From contig OZ024931.1 in assembly GCA_964017235.1 (NCBI GenBank), positions 99,838,221-99,902,220 on the forward strand: a stretch of 64,000 nucleotides of DNA, given 5' to 3'. Of this stretch, positions 31,421 to 42,290 are shown piece after piece. Position 1 is the first letter of the stretch. Each line of letters opens with the position of its first letter. The DNA comes from Sabellastarte sp. h YS-2021. Taxonomy: Eukaryota > Annelida > Polychaeta > Sabellida > Sabellidae. The notes under the pieces are model-generated. The model did no database searches. It saw nothing but the letters and a program-made list of their open reading frames with translations, and was not told the origin of the DNA. A program made the position numbers and the translations under genes.

Positions 31421-31748
31421 CTGATGCTTTAAAAGCAGAGAAGCCTGGACCAGTGCGCTCTGAAGATGAAAGTCCTGGTCGGTGCCGGTCTGAAGTCGGT
31501 TGCTCAGCCGGCTGTGCACTCAAACCAGTGTCCTGGCCATCCACTGCCCTTACTACTGACACAAGTGCCGGGTCCACAAGGGTGGGACTGAGAGTGATTA
31601 AAGATGAAGTTCCTTCTATGTAAATACTAGGTGAGGTCGGCTGAATATGAGCTTGCCGGTCGACTAATGCTTTACAGCGAAGATGTCTGGACCAGTGCGC
31701 TCTGAAGAAATCTGAAGAATTCATCTCTGGCTTCTGATGAAAAAACAC
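31344..31748 (-). pseudogene. F1-2 Gag linker fragment
   Basis: 134-codon open stretch. LVDPALVSVVRAVDGQDTG matches LVDPSRVSVIRVVSGPSAD of F1-1 Gag, followed by a Ser/Pro/Thr-rich linker. The zinc-binding N-terminus is not found in front of it; instead the text becomes non-coding to the 5' terminus. No product expected. Confidence 0.55.
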
Positions 31749-32491
31749 TAAATACTCAAGCTAGGCTGGTGTGACTGATGCTATACAGCAGAGAAGTCGG
31801 TACCAGTGTGCTCTGAAGAAATCTGAAGAATGCATCTCTTGCTTGGGGAATTCCTTTATTTACAGTGTTCAAAACTACGTAGACTGAAGTTCCCCGTGAT
31901 TTCTATTTGTAGTACTAGAAAAGACGGTTCTATGGTGACTGTAGCTGGAAGGTTACAGAAGGTACCTTCAAACAAAAGACACGGATAAAATACCTGCAGT
32001 ATATCCATAATTCCTCAATATTGTCGATCTGCCCCTAACAACACAATGGTTGAGTGGGAGGAAACTAGTAAAATGGCTGCCTTTATATTTCGCGTCGTAA
32101 CTGCCCTATCATCAACACTAAATTGAGTCAGCTAGGGAGCGTTTCCAGCAGATTTCTAAATGTATATCTGTGCTTGATCAGTAGGTAACACTTCTACACT
32201 GAACATATCCACATATAAGGTTGAAAATCCGTCATAATGCACACTTTTCCTTAAAATATCTGAAGATGTTGAAAACACGTCTACACAGTACACGCGCCAA
32301 ACGAAAAAGATGCTATGACGTCAGGTTGTCTAGAGAGGAAGTAAATACCATGCGCCACCTAGCGAATGCACAGTACTGGGACCGGCCAGCCGGTGGAAAC
32401 ACAGGACGTCTTTTTCTGGCGTTTGGCGGGCCGGTCTGCGCCGACAGGATTAGCAATTGTCCATTGGATAGGATGTATTAACGCAATAAAA

Positions 32492-32985
32492 TGCTTTTTT
32501 TCAACATGCACTGAAAATATCACACATTTACATGTTTAAAGTGAGTTCTGAAACAGAACTGGTAAAAATAGGTCAATAAAATAATTATTGCAACTTTGGC
32601 TTAGTTTTACAGAAACCCTGGATTCAAATATTTATTATGCTGTATGATTTCATAAATTTAATTGTAATTGTAAACTTAGTTACTACAAATTTGTTAAAAA
32701 GTACAAAATGATGCATTAATTTATTGAGAGTTTTATAGTTTTACCCGTGTATTACACATTATCTACTCTTGTATAACCATAAATTTACAGCTACAGAGTT
32801 TTACAAGCTGATTCAAGTTTTTTTACCACCATGGATTTTACTTTGATTACTTATGACCCAGGGCCATATGTAGGTCTGTACATCCATCTTCTTTTATTGC
32901 AATTTACAATTACTTACCATATTTTGATACATTTACACAGTTTTAATACACCTTTTCACAATAATCCGGAATCTTGCTTTTCTAC
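32492..32985. other. Unassigned AT-rich sequence
   Basis: Between two F1 ends. Many A/T runs, no repeat unit seen elsewhere in the window, no coding signal. Confidence 0.4.
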
Positions 32986-32999
32986 ATCTTCATGATCCA

Positions 33000-33420
33000 G
33001 GCCAGATCCCAGTTTCTGACCTCTCTGCAGTGCATTGCGAATCTGCCTATCCTTCATGCCGAATGCCACATGCTGGTATCACATCCACAGAGAATGGTGC
33101 CAGGGTGGCACGACTCTATAATGGACAGACGTCATAGTGCCAGACATCAACCCAGCCCTGGATCCTCTCATACACATGGTCCTGGAAGATGGTTGTGTTG
33201 AGATGGAACTGAATCTCTGTTACATCCTTGTTAAAAGCCATCAGGATTTTTACCACTTTTTTCAGTGCAGAGAAGTCTTTCTCATACTCTATGTACACAT
33301 GCACAACTCCCTGTGCTCTAAAGGCCATCTCCTGCTCCACTAGGTCTATGATCGGACTGGGGTTGTTGGTGCCTTCATACAACCTCACATCCATGGCACG
33401 GTCACTGTCTGTCAGACATC
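33000..33420 (-). other. Unclassified coding-like segment fused to F1-3 Gag
   Basis: In frame after the Gag motif CNQAAGLSRCLT the reading continues DSDRAMDVRLYEGTNNPSPI, then LVEQEMAFRAQGVVHVYIEY, FSALKKVVKILMAFNKDV and QDHVYERIQGWVDVWHYDV, stopping at about 33120. None of this matches F1-1 or F1-4 downstream of the same motif, where VQDVCSAAQLKTL or similar follows. The codon pattern looks protein-like. It may be host sequence captured by, or simply adjacent to, a truncated element. I recognise no family. Downstream to ~33000 the frame is closed but similar in style (MKDRQIRNALQRGQK). Confidence 0.5.
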
Positions 33421-34720
33421 TTGATAGACCAGCTGCCTGGTTACACATTACAGACTGTTCTCTAGAAGACCTCTCCCACCACCATGAAGTGCCCTGGCTG
33501 GGGCAGAGGGCAGGCTGTGTCTGGCAACCCTGCTGAAAGCACTTTTGAGTTTTGCCGGTTCCGGAAACCAGGAACACACAGTAGATTTATCAGAGTCCTT
33601 CTTGTCGGTGTGCATCTCATACCATCTAGAAGATCTGGGGGTTTTAACAAACTGATCTCGTAACAGTCAACCAGTCTCTGTATTCCTGGAAGGGTAGCCC
33701 TCAGAGACAGATAGGTTCAATTTCCTGCACAGCCACTCATCCACCGGTAGTTTGACAGATACCTTCCCGGTTGGTTTGACTCAGGAACCGGCAAATGGCT
33801 TGTCATCTAAGGAAGACCCCTGACCCCTCTAATAGTCTCTCTGTAATTGGCTTCTTCAGAGAGGTCCTGGTCAGCTGTGTCATCTCTGTCTGGAAACCCG
33901 TCCTGGAAGTTGCCATCAACAGGGGATCCCGGTTCACTCGGTTAGGGACTGGTCTAGCTGTACAACATCACTACCGGTACCGGTTAGCAGAACTTCAACA
34001 GGCTGGGTGGCATTCTTCTGGATCACATCTCCCCTTCTTGTACAGTGAGCCTCAAGAGGCTGGGTAGCTTTCATGTTGACAGTAACTTCCGCAGTGGCCT
34101 AAACAGGGTTGGAACCGGTAACACTCACATCTGAAACCCAACCGGTAGATGTCAGGCTGATACCGGCACGAGGGTCAAAGAAGGGCTTGTCACTGGTGAT
34201 AACTTCAGTAGACTTCACCACTGGTTCAACAGGGACTGCAAATGAATTTGCAAGTTGCATATCTTCCAGCCTTGCAAAACGTTGAGCTGGTTTGCTCCTG
34301 GACTTTTTCTTGCTGGGCTTAGGAGACTTGTCAGGTCGCTTCTTCTTGCCAGCAGGGGTGGTTTCTGTCTTTTTAATAGCCTTCTCTCCCTCTACCCGTC
34401 CCAACACATTGACTTGTAAAGGGTCCATGAGAGTGGGGGGTAGCAGTCACAGGGGAGGCAGAAACCATCTTCTTCTCTCTGTTCTTCCTATCTTTGTATG
34501 TGGGTGTGGCTAGTTACTGAAGCTGTTCTGAGGTGAAGACTTTACAAATGGAGCAGTCCTTCTTCAACACACACACATAGTCTCCAACCCGCCTGTCCCT
34601 GCATCGCGCGCACTTCAGATAGCCATCAAACAAGGCCATAATGTGGCCACAAGAGCCTCTTTTCTGTCCAGGGGATATAATAAAAAGTTCAAATAATGGT
34701 TTAATTCATTGTAAAAACAT
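33421..34720 (-). pseudogene. F1-3 Gag remnant
   Basis: Pieces match F1-4: VSKLPVDEWLCRKLNLSV-like text near 33730, an acidic segment near 33850, KPDKSPKPSKKKSRSKPAQR-like linker (34290-34340), FARLEDMQLANSFAVPVEPV (34200-34290) and a cysteine cluster near 34530-34640. Broken by stops throughout. Confidence 0.6.
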
Positions 34721-34955
34721 CAAAAACGTCTCTCTGTAGAAAACATGTCTACACACTCCACGCGCCATACGAAAAAGATGCTATGACGTCACGTTGTCTA
34801 GACAGGAAGGAAGTACAAGGCGACACCTGACAAATGCACACTCTGTGACCGGTCCTGCCGGTAGTATATACAGGACGTCTTTTTCTGGCGTTTGGCGGGA
34901 CCGGTCGTGCTGACTGGTAAAACAATTGTCCATTGGATGTATTAACGCAGTAAAA

Positions 34956-35265
34956 ATGGTTAATAGACACTTCTAAAATTTATAATTTATAAATTTTCCA
35001 CTTAGTAATTAAGACATTCTTCCAAAACAGTATAAAAACTTTGTTGTGGGCTGGACCTGTGGTAATCGTATGTATATATTGAGTCGAGTTTCACAAACAC
35101 TTCACATTACTTCAAGTTATTCACTATGTAATATACATGGTCACACAGGATTTGGATAAAAAATGTACGTAAAGAGAAAATCAATGTCTGTAATAGAAAT
35201 CTGGATGGCCTGTTGTAACAAGGCCACAAATACAAGGAAGACATGCAATACACAGAAGCCCTTAC
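34956..35265. other. Unassigned AT-rich sequence, possible intron
   Basis: No repeats shared with the rest of the window. If the neighbouring exon candidate is real, this lies on its 3' side as intron. Confidence 0.35.
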
Positions 35266-35488
35266 ACTTGACGACGATGTCCTCGGCCAGTGCCAACACT
35301 ACACCTGAACCCTCCTCAATATTGGTATGACACCAAGACAGCAGGCTTGTCTGCAGGGAACACAGTAGGTGCACCAAATGCTCCAGTTGCTCATTCTTCT
35401 CACAATTTTTCATGGTGCCCTTGAACTCTTGAAATGCCACAGACAACAACGTCTCCATCACAGCAAGGGCTGAAGATTGGTCAAAATT
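35266..35488 (-). CDS. Candidate host exon (74 codons), family unknown
   Basis: The minus strand has TTTGGTTTTTAG as acceptor and GTCAAGT/GTAAGG as donor. The 223 bases between read NFDQSSALAVMETLLSVAFQ, EFKGTMKNCEKNEQLEHLVH, LLCSLQTSLLSWCHTNIEEG and VVLALAEDIVVK without a stop, entering in phase 0 and leaving after one base of a codon. The content looks like helical repeat protein. It is unique in the window, is not from a DIRS frame, and is the best host-gene candidate. Its exit phase does not match the entry phase of the exon at 12170-12305, so they are not directly adjacent exons of one transcript. Confidence 0.5.
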
Positions 35489-36055
35489 CTAAAAACCAAA
35501 TAAAAGCAATACTTCGAAGTCATAAAGAATACATATTGAGTGAATTTAAGCTTATCTAGCTTCAGGCAGGAGACAATGGGAGCAGATGAGAAATATTCTG
35601 AGTTGCTTAAGATCAGTCTTGTAACTTGGACCACAATCCCAACTTCACATTGGCATCTTTTATCCCTACCTTACAGTGTGAGATCCAAACAATTATAAGT
35701 GAACTTTTAAATAGATTATAGATCATAGATTATACTGAAATCAGTATTTCAAAGGTAAACTTACATGACCTTAAACTCAAGTATTTATTTTGTCAACAGC
35801 ACAGTATTTTTTATTATTTCAATTTGTAAAGCCATTTCTTTTCAGGTTAATAAGTAAATATTGCTTTGCAAGAGAGAACGAGATTGTTTTTGTCACAGCA
35901 AAAACAAAGCATCCCAATGAGCATTTCTGATTTTGCTGAAATCTCCCTCTGTTCAATATGATTTTCCATTTCTTGCATAAATTCAACCTGCCTGCAAAAA
36001 TCACAGGAAAATGCTTTCTTGACTAAGTGTCTGAAGACTCTGAATATACCCTGGG
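35489..36055. other. Unassigned, weak exon-like stretch
   Basis: AT-rich except for a minus-strand frame at 35847-36052 reading FRVFRHLVKKAFSCDFCRQV, EFMQEMENHIEQREISAKSE, preceded by TTGTTTACCCCCAG. This could be a further exon, but part of it (AAAACAAAGCATCCCA) resembles repeat text at 37270, so I do not call it a gene. Confidence 0.3.
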
Positions 36056-36540
36056 GGTAAACAAGCAATCAGTGCCCGTGAATGGGCAATGTCTCAGCTG
36101 ACTGTGTGTTTTGAGTTTCAGAGTAGAAGTGAAACATGAGAAGGACACAAAAGTTGTGCCCTGCAAATGGTATTCAGAAGTAAAGTACCAAGTTAACTGT
36201 TACGGTGTAAAATGTAATTGGAAAACATATTTAAGCAGCATACTGTAAATGCAATAGTTTTTGAGTTACAACTGATTTACTCAACAGTGAGAATCTCAAA
36301 GTAGCTTCTGCTCAGCTATGGAATCAGTTAAAAGGATGCAATTTTACTATGGTATATCTCACCCAAAAGTAGTGAATAACATAACATAAAGAAATACATG
36401 CAATGTAATTGCATGTAATGCAAGAGTATTCAAGTTACAACTGATTTACTCAACAGTCAGAACCTCACAGTAGCCATTACTAAGCTACGCAATGATCTAC
36501 AGGTCTGCAATTTTACTATTCTTAAACTTCTGAGTGCTTT
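36056..36540. repeat. Partial composite element with two satellite A units
   Basis: Starts with a decayed hairpin (CAGTGCCCGTGAATGGGCAATG), continues AGCTGACTGTGTGTTTTGAG and two satellite A units, then is cut by an F1 terminus at 36541. Shows a third copy of the composite order hairpin-then-satellite. Confidence 0.65.
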
Positions 36541-36743
36541 TAGAATCTGTCTGCACAGTACACGCGCCAAACGAAAAAGATGCTATGACTTCATGCTGTC
36601 TAGTCAGGAAGGAAGTATGATACGCCACCTGACGAATGGACAGTACCAGACCAGCTTGCCGGTGTTTACACAGGACGACTTTTCTGTTATTTTTCGGGCC
36701 AGTCTGCACCGACCATTGGGTAGGATGTATTAATGCAATAAAA
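36541..36743 (-). mobile_element. F1 5'-terminal fragment
   Basis: CACGCGCCAAACGAAAAAGA, CTGTCTAGTCAGGAAGGAAG, ACACAGGACGACTTTTCTGT and terminal TAGGATGTATTAATGCAATAAAA. Only the last ~200 bases of an F1 element; the piece GACAATTGTCCATT is reduced. Confidence 0.8.
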
Positions 36744-37250
36744 AGGCTTGTTTTTGTAGGTCAGAAACCCTGAGACTGTTTAGGAGAGCCTTTTTAAAGA
36801 AGAAACTCTTCCCCTTCCTTCACTACCTGTGTAAGGAATAAAGGAGAGGGAGAGAAGGGAGAGTTCCTAAGTTTCTGATGCCTGGTTTTCCCCAAGTCAG
36901 GTTGAAGATTGGTCATATCAGCATCACTTCAAATGAGACCTGCATCGTGAATCACGTAGAGGTCTCTCTAATGCATATGGGATAAGGCTTTACTCTCACA
37001 AGTTAAGGCCCTCCGTTGGATATTGACTCTCTTATGCAGGATCTCCAGGAAGTCACATACTTTTTCTAAGGCATTTCTGCTGACCCTTTCTGGGTCAGCC
37101 CCTTTTTGAATTTGGTTTTTGCTAGTGATCTCAACAGGTATCCGAATATCCCGGTACCCAATAGTTGAATATCTACCCAATTTTGGAATCACATACCTGA
37201 ATACTCCCCTCCCCCATCTAAGCTTTTTAAAATAATAATAAATTTTCAAC
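36744..37250 (-). pseudogene. F2 Gag fragment
   Basis: AGAAACCCTGAGACTGTTTA and TTCCCCTTCCTTCACTACCT match the F2-4 gag 3' region at 45405-45470. The open frame 36968-37249 contains QRRALTCESKALSHMH, like QHRALTCLSKSLAHILQREL. It abuts the F1 terminus directly, so two DIRS families are joined here without their natural ends. Confidence 0.65.
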
Positions 37251-37630
37251 TACAAAAATGTTTTTGTTAACAAAAACAAAGCGTCCCAAAAGGTTAGATG
37301 CTTTATAGTATAAAGTGAAAAAGGTTTTTGAAAAGAAAATCATGCAGCGCTGAGAGAAGAAGCTAAAGTTAAGCAGACAGTGTGGAAGTTTATGCATTAA
37401 CATAGAAATATATAAGCTTTAATTTGTTTTCTATGGTCATAAATTGTGTAAAATAAATTTAATAAATGCTATAGTTTTTAAGAAGAGTAGTTATAAAGTA
37501 GATATAACGGGGGAAGGTGGTAAATCTGACCGGCTAACTAGACTCTTCACATAAGGTTTCCCAATACCTCTTAACACATTCTAAGGCTCTAAAAGCAAGA
37601 ATAAAGAAGATATAACGCAAAATGTCAAAA
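37251..37630. repeat. Repeat E fragment left of F2-3
   Basis: From about 37500 (GGGGGAAGGTGGTAAATCTG, TTTCCCAATACCTCTTAACA, AAGGCTCTAAAAGCAAG) it matches 47932-48030. 37251-37500 is AT-rich with no assignment. Confidence 0.6.
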
Positions 37631-37979
37631 TTGAAAATTTTAATTACTTAAATGTAGCTTTTATAAGATACAAGCTTACCATGTGGAACTGAATGCTGAT
37701 CTCGGGTGGCCGCAGGCCCCGGCCAACATCCAAGAAAAATATATGTTTAGTGCTGGCCGTAGCCTCAGGTTGTACTCTCACGGAACTATTCTCAACTCTT
37801 CCTCCTTTTCTCATTGCAATTTTGAACCATACCCCCTCAGCTGTAATACAGTGGGGAGGCAGGGTGGGACTCTCTTCAGTTCCACATGGTAAGCATGTAG
37901 CTAATAAAAGGTACATTTAAGTAATTAAAATTTTCAATTTTATTGCACTACAATTTTTCTTGGATTTGAAGCAATAGAT

Positions 37980-39330
37980 AGAATGAATGTTTTTGAAAAT
38001 GCCAGCCTGAGTCCCGTTTACAGAATCCAGTCTCGGAGACTGAGTCTGTAATAAGCCAAAAACCAAAGAGATTGGAGATACGTACAGTAGCAGTTTGTGG
38101 TTCAGACGAGTGGCAAATAGATACACATGAGGGGTGAACCACTTGTGACAGATCTGTTTGAACACCCGTGGATGCAGTGACCATTCTGTCGACTGGACTC
38201 GGTCTGACCTGGACAGAAGGTCGGCCATCACATTCAGACACCCTGGAATGTGTCTGGCTTTTAATGTTATCTTGTAATGATGGCACCGGGTCATGATTTT
38301 CGACAGGAGAGCACACATCTTCACCGAGTGGGTTCCTCCTTGTTTGTTTATGTAGGCTACTACTGTTGAGTTGTCCGTAGCAACCAGCACTGTTTGGTTT
38401 TGACACTGGTCGCTCTAAGTGAGCGCCCCAGCCTTCGTCTGAGGCATCTGTAAAGAGTTGGATACTGTGGTCTTTGGGAAGAAAACATGTTTTGACTTGA
38501 GACGTAGGATCAAATCCCGAAGTTTGAGCCATCTCTCTTGAGTGGGTTTTACAAGGGTTGAATCTAGATGGTATTCGTAGCCCATGAACGAAAAACACTT
38601 CAGCAGGTTTTAGTTTTGATTTCTCCTGATTTATTATTCAGGTTTTAGTTTTGATTTCTCCTGATTTATTATTCACCCTAAGGACTGAGTCAGGTCTACC
38701 ACTGTCTGAGTGTTCACTTGGGATTCTTCTTGAGACTGGGCCCTGATAAGTCAGTGGTCCTGGTATAGGTGAAGCCTGATTCCCCTTGTGAGGGCCATCA
38801 GCTTCACTTCCTTTACTACAATCGTTGTATAGACTTGTGGGGCTGTGGCCAGTCCGAAAGGAAGGAAGGTGAACTGGAACACCTGCAACTTGTGGTAAAA
38901 CTTTAGGTACTTCCTTGAGTTTGGGTGGATGGGGATGTGAAGGTAAGCGTCTGATAAATCTATCGACAACACCCATTCCCCTGGAATCAGAGAGGCCCTG
39001 ATGGACTCTGGTGTTTCCATTTTGAACCTTTCTACAAGTAGGAAGGTGTTGAGCCTGCTTAAGTCTATCACTGGCCTCCACTTTTGGTGAGGCTTGGGGA
39101 CTAGAAAAAGGCAACTGTAAAACCCAAGAGATTTTACAGTTTCCACCCTTTCTATTATGTTCTTTGACAGAACAGACTGGATGCAAGAGGCCAGAGCTTG
39201 TTCTTTGTGAAGGGCCTTGTAGCCTGATCGAATCAGGGGAGCTCTGACCAACTTTGGTTTTGAGAGGAATGGCAGAAAGTAGCCATTGGTGACAATGTTT
39301 AATACGCTGTCTGAAGATTTGTTTATTTGC
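37980..39330 (-). pseudogene. F2-3 reverse transcriptase-RNase H
   Basis: RT piece 38751-39251: KSLGFYSCLFLVPKPHQKWR, motif A SIDLSDAYLHIPI, motif B LPFGLATAPQVYT, then the YLDD box is destroyed (LHLYQDH with a shift near 38760). RNase H piece 37917-38390: VATDNSTVVAYINKQGGTHS, LNVMADLLSRSD, then DLFA-like VYLFATRLNHKL. A direct duplication of ~35 bases (CAGGTTTTAGTTTTGATTTC near 38603 and 38639) lies between them. Confidence 0.85.
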
Positions 39331-41445
39331 TAGTCTCTTCTGAAAGAATGGAGGCGACCTCCTACTGGTGGACTGAGGGAGGCTTTTGAGGAGTCATTGG
39401 GGGAGGGGTTTCCACATCGTCGCCCCCTAGAGTGGGGTCGAAAACGACCCTTGGAGCCTCTGAAATTTGGTTTCCCCCTACCTGAGGAAAATGATTGGTT
39501 ACTGCTTTGAGAGGAATTGCCCCCATAGGGGCGTTTCCTGTAGCAGCCTCTTATTGTGGGGACCGCGAACGGGCTTCGTTTAATAGGGACCGAAACCCTT
39601 AACATCTTTAGAGGTGCCTTTTTGAGTAGGAAGTCTTCTCCCTCCTTGACTAACTGAGACTTGAACAACGAGGAAGGCCAAAAGGGCGAATTCCTGAGTT
39701 CTTGGCGTCTCGTGTCCCCTAAATGTGGTTGAAGTAGGGTCATTTCGGCCTCGCGCCTAAGCAGGCCAGTGTTACCCATGGTGTATAGCTCCCTCTGGGG
39801 TATATGAGCTAGAGATTTGCTTAGGCAGGCAAGTGCTCTTTGTTGAATAAGAATGGTATTATTCCAGATCTCCAAATATTCCCAGGCCTGTTCATAATTA
39901 CGCCTGGCTGCTTTTTCAGGGTTGGCACCTTACTGGATCTGAGATTTAACCCTTTTGAAGGAAGACTTCAGACTATGTTGACACTTCTACAAAGTGGAGT
40001 TACAGGAAGAAGAAGTCTTAGCAAAGGCAGCCATGAAGTTGATAGTGGAGAGGTTCTGCCTAGCTTGATGTTCCAGTTCCTTAAGAACTGGTAGGGGAAC
40101 CTTGCCCATAGGGGCTCCAGAGGGTTTTGGAGAGATGCAGATCTTCGAAAAGTCTGTATTCAACTCCTGAATTTTGTCCTCCTAACAAGGCTGTCCCACC
40201 TTGTACCACTTTGCAGTGGAGGGAGGGGGTTTAATATATTTACCTTCAGGTAAATTACAGGCCAGAAAATCATGCTCAAACTTATCAAAGGCATCTTTGA
40301 TGTGAGAGCTAAGAGGGCGCATAGCAGAAGGGCCTCTTGACCTATGCTCCTGTTGGCCTTTTTGGTCACCCAGGCCCAGAACAGAAGTGGAAGACCTGGG
40401 CATGGTTTTCCTGGGGTCAGGGAGATCAAGAATAAGACTGAAGGTCTCCACTTCTTCAGCATATTGAGAGGGTAAGTCAGCCATGGCTACTTCCCTATAA
40501 AAAGTGGGTCTGGATCATGTTGAGGTTGGTCTTGATCAGAAGGTACCCTAGAGGGTTTGGAAGACCTTTGCATGTGTACATAGGACTGATCTTCCTCTGA
40601 AGATAATGACTGACACAAGTATCTGGACCTAACCTTGTGCTTTCTTTTATCTGCATGTTTTTGGGGTCTAGCCGAGACCACCCGAGAGGGTTCCTCGGAC
40701 TGACCTGAATGTTGATCCGAGACATGTCTCGGGTCAGAATCATACATGGAGTGATCATCTCTGAGATGTGGTGGAAAGGGTGGACCATACAAGTCCACCT
40801 CCATAGCCTCATCCATATGAGAGGATGGCTGAGGTCTCGGGTCTAGATTCTCAGTTTGTTTACTTTTACCAGGCTTAGAGGCTGAAGTGGAGGTCTGATC
40901 CACCTCCACTTCTTTAGACGTCTTTTTGAAAGACTGAAATTCGTCTCAAAGAGACTTCATGGCCTCAACCATAGAAGCCTGGAACACCACCATTTGCTGT
41001 TGCAATTGGAGGTTAAACTGAGAACCCAGGGACTTTTCGAGTTTAGACTCAATTTTCTGTTGTAAAGCTGTACCTGGGGTAGGAGGAACAGTTTTTGCTG
41101 GAGTTTTAAGTGACAATGACTCAAAACGTAGGGGCTGAGGACGTGGTGGAGAAGCAAATAAATTGTCAGCAGCACCCTCAAGGTCTGCCTGAGATCCAGT
41201 AAAGGAATCCACGTCCTCGTCCCCCAGCAAATCAAGCTTATTGTGCTTTGAAGTATCAGCTTTCTGTTTTCTAATATAACGCTTCCTGTTTTTAATTTTA
41301 AGCATTTGCTCTTCCGAGAAACCAGCACAAATGTCGCATAAAGATTCAAGGATAACACACGAATCATCTCCTTTATTTCCTTCCTGACATGAAGGACAAA
41401 AATTGTGGTTATCAAACGGAAGGGAGAAATGCCTACACTTCAAAG
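39330..41445 (-). pseudogene. F2-3 Gag
   Basis: N-terminal zinc-like module from 41443: MKCRHFSLPFDNHNFCPSCQ, then CDICAGFSEEQMLKIKNRKR, a basic segment, LDLLGDEDVDSFTGSQADLE and a Q-rich coiled stretch. Middle pieces 40182-40909 (acidic/Ser-rich, KHKVRSRYLCQSLSSEED) and a C-terminal piece 39330-39875 (QQRALACLSKSLAHIPQREL, GLLRREAEMTLLQPHLGDTR, then RG-rich). Order and motifs equal F2-4 gag. Several frameshifts. Confidence 0.75.
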
Positions 41446-41590
41446 ATCTAGGTTTGTCTTTGCTTGTTCTTTGGGTATAAATGCGTCAACAAGCAAGTCT
41501 GAACTGAGAAAACTCACAAATCACAAAAAAAGTTAAGAAATACTTATCCTGTCGAAACGGAACTTTCACAGAATATTCCATCACATAAAT

Positions 41591-41960
41591 TTGAAAATTT
41601 TAATTCCTTAAATGTAGCTTTTATACCATGTGGGACTTAATGCTGTTCTTGGGTTGCCACACCCGGGGCCAACGTCTTAGAAAAAAAGATCATTCTTGTT
41701 AGCCACCGGATATACTGGTAGTTGTCGTCACGTGATAACTTCTGACCAATCGCCCTACTTTCTCGTTGAAATTTTCTAAAACCTACCCCTCAGCTGTAAA
41801 CAGCGGGGAGGCAGGGTGGGACTCTTCTAAGTCCCACATGGTAAGCTTGTAGCTTATAAAAGCTACATTTAAGTAATTAAAATTTTCAATTTTATTATGC
41901 TACAATAGCTTACCATGTGGGACTTAATGCTGAATTCAACCGCCCGGTGGCGGGATTACA
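41591..41960 (-). repeat. F2-4 3' inverted terminus and ICR
   Basis: Outer end AATTCCTTAAATGTAGC then, after a small deletion (TTTTATACCATGTGGGAC), a terminus shortened by ~18 bases. ICR at 41840-41935 (AAGTCCCACATGGTAAGCTT ... TTAAAATTTTCAA/TTTTATTATGCTACAATAGC). The ICR carries TTATTATGC, matching its own 5' end GCATAATAAAA instead of the usual GCAATAAAA, so ICR and terminus changed together. Confidence 0.9.
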
Positions 41961-42290
41961 GCTGAGACTGGAAGATATGTCATTTTTTCTAAGATTTTGA
42001 ATTAATATGTACAGAATAGTGCCAGAAATACCAGTCTGAGTCCCATTTACAGTGCCCCGATCCCAAGGACCGGGCCTGTAACAAGCCAAAAACCTAAATA
42101 AAATGAGACAGTGCTGAAAAACTATCTAGATGTTTGATTGTAGGACGGAAGTGCAGCAGAGCTCACTTCGAGGTCTAAGGGTCCCTGAGGGCCCTTCACT
42201 AGTGACTGACCAACCCATGGTTGGACATCTTATAAATTTTTGTAACCTGAATATGAGATTAATGACAACTAAATAAGTCCTTAATAGAAA

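Larger units (their letters stand above)
29641..32491 (-). mobile_element. DIRS-like F1-2, 5' part only
   Basis: Ends at 32491 with the F1 5' terminus (AATTGTCCATTGGATAGGAT, GTATTAACGCAATAAA). Going inward: the terminal block CGCGCCAAACGAAAAAGATG (32290), a gag fragment (31344-31748), two tandem-repeat blocks and a zone like F1-4 gag (TTTACACAGTAACTGTCATT near 29913). RT, RNase H, YR and 3' end are absent; the left edge against F2-2 is unclear, placed near 29641. Confidence 0.7.
32990..34955 (-). mobile_element. DIRS-like F1-3, 5' part with unrelated segment
   Basis: Ends at 34955 with CAATTGTCCATTGGATGTAT, TAACGCAGTAAAA (shortened F1 5' terminus). Gag pieces run from about 34690 to 33420, then the sequence changes to an unrelated open segment (33120-33420). 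RT and beyond are absent. Confidence 0.7.

Noticed and set aside
35847-36068. Zinc-finger-like gene (FSCDFCRQV...H)
   Set aside because: Only one CxxC pair, no second half of a finger, and part of the frame resembles repeat sequence; kept only as a weak exon-like stretch.
37693-37920. Repeated ~75-codon frames in F2 termini (also near 24850)
   Set aside because: They arise from the terminal inverted repeat sequence and occur in every copy with different stops.
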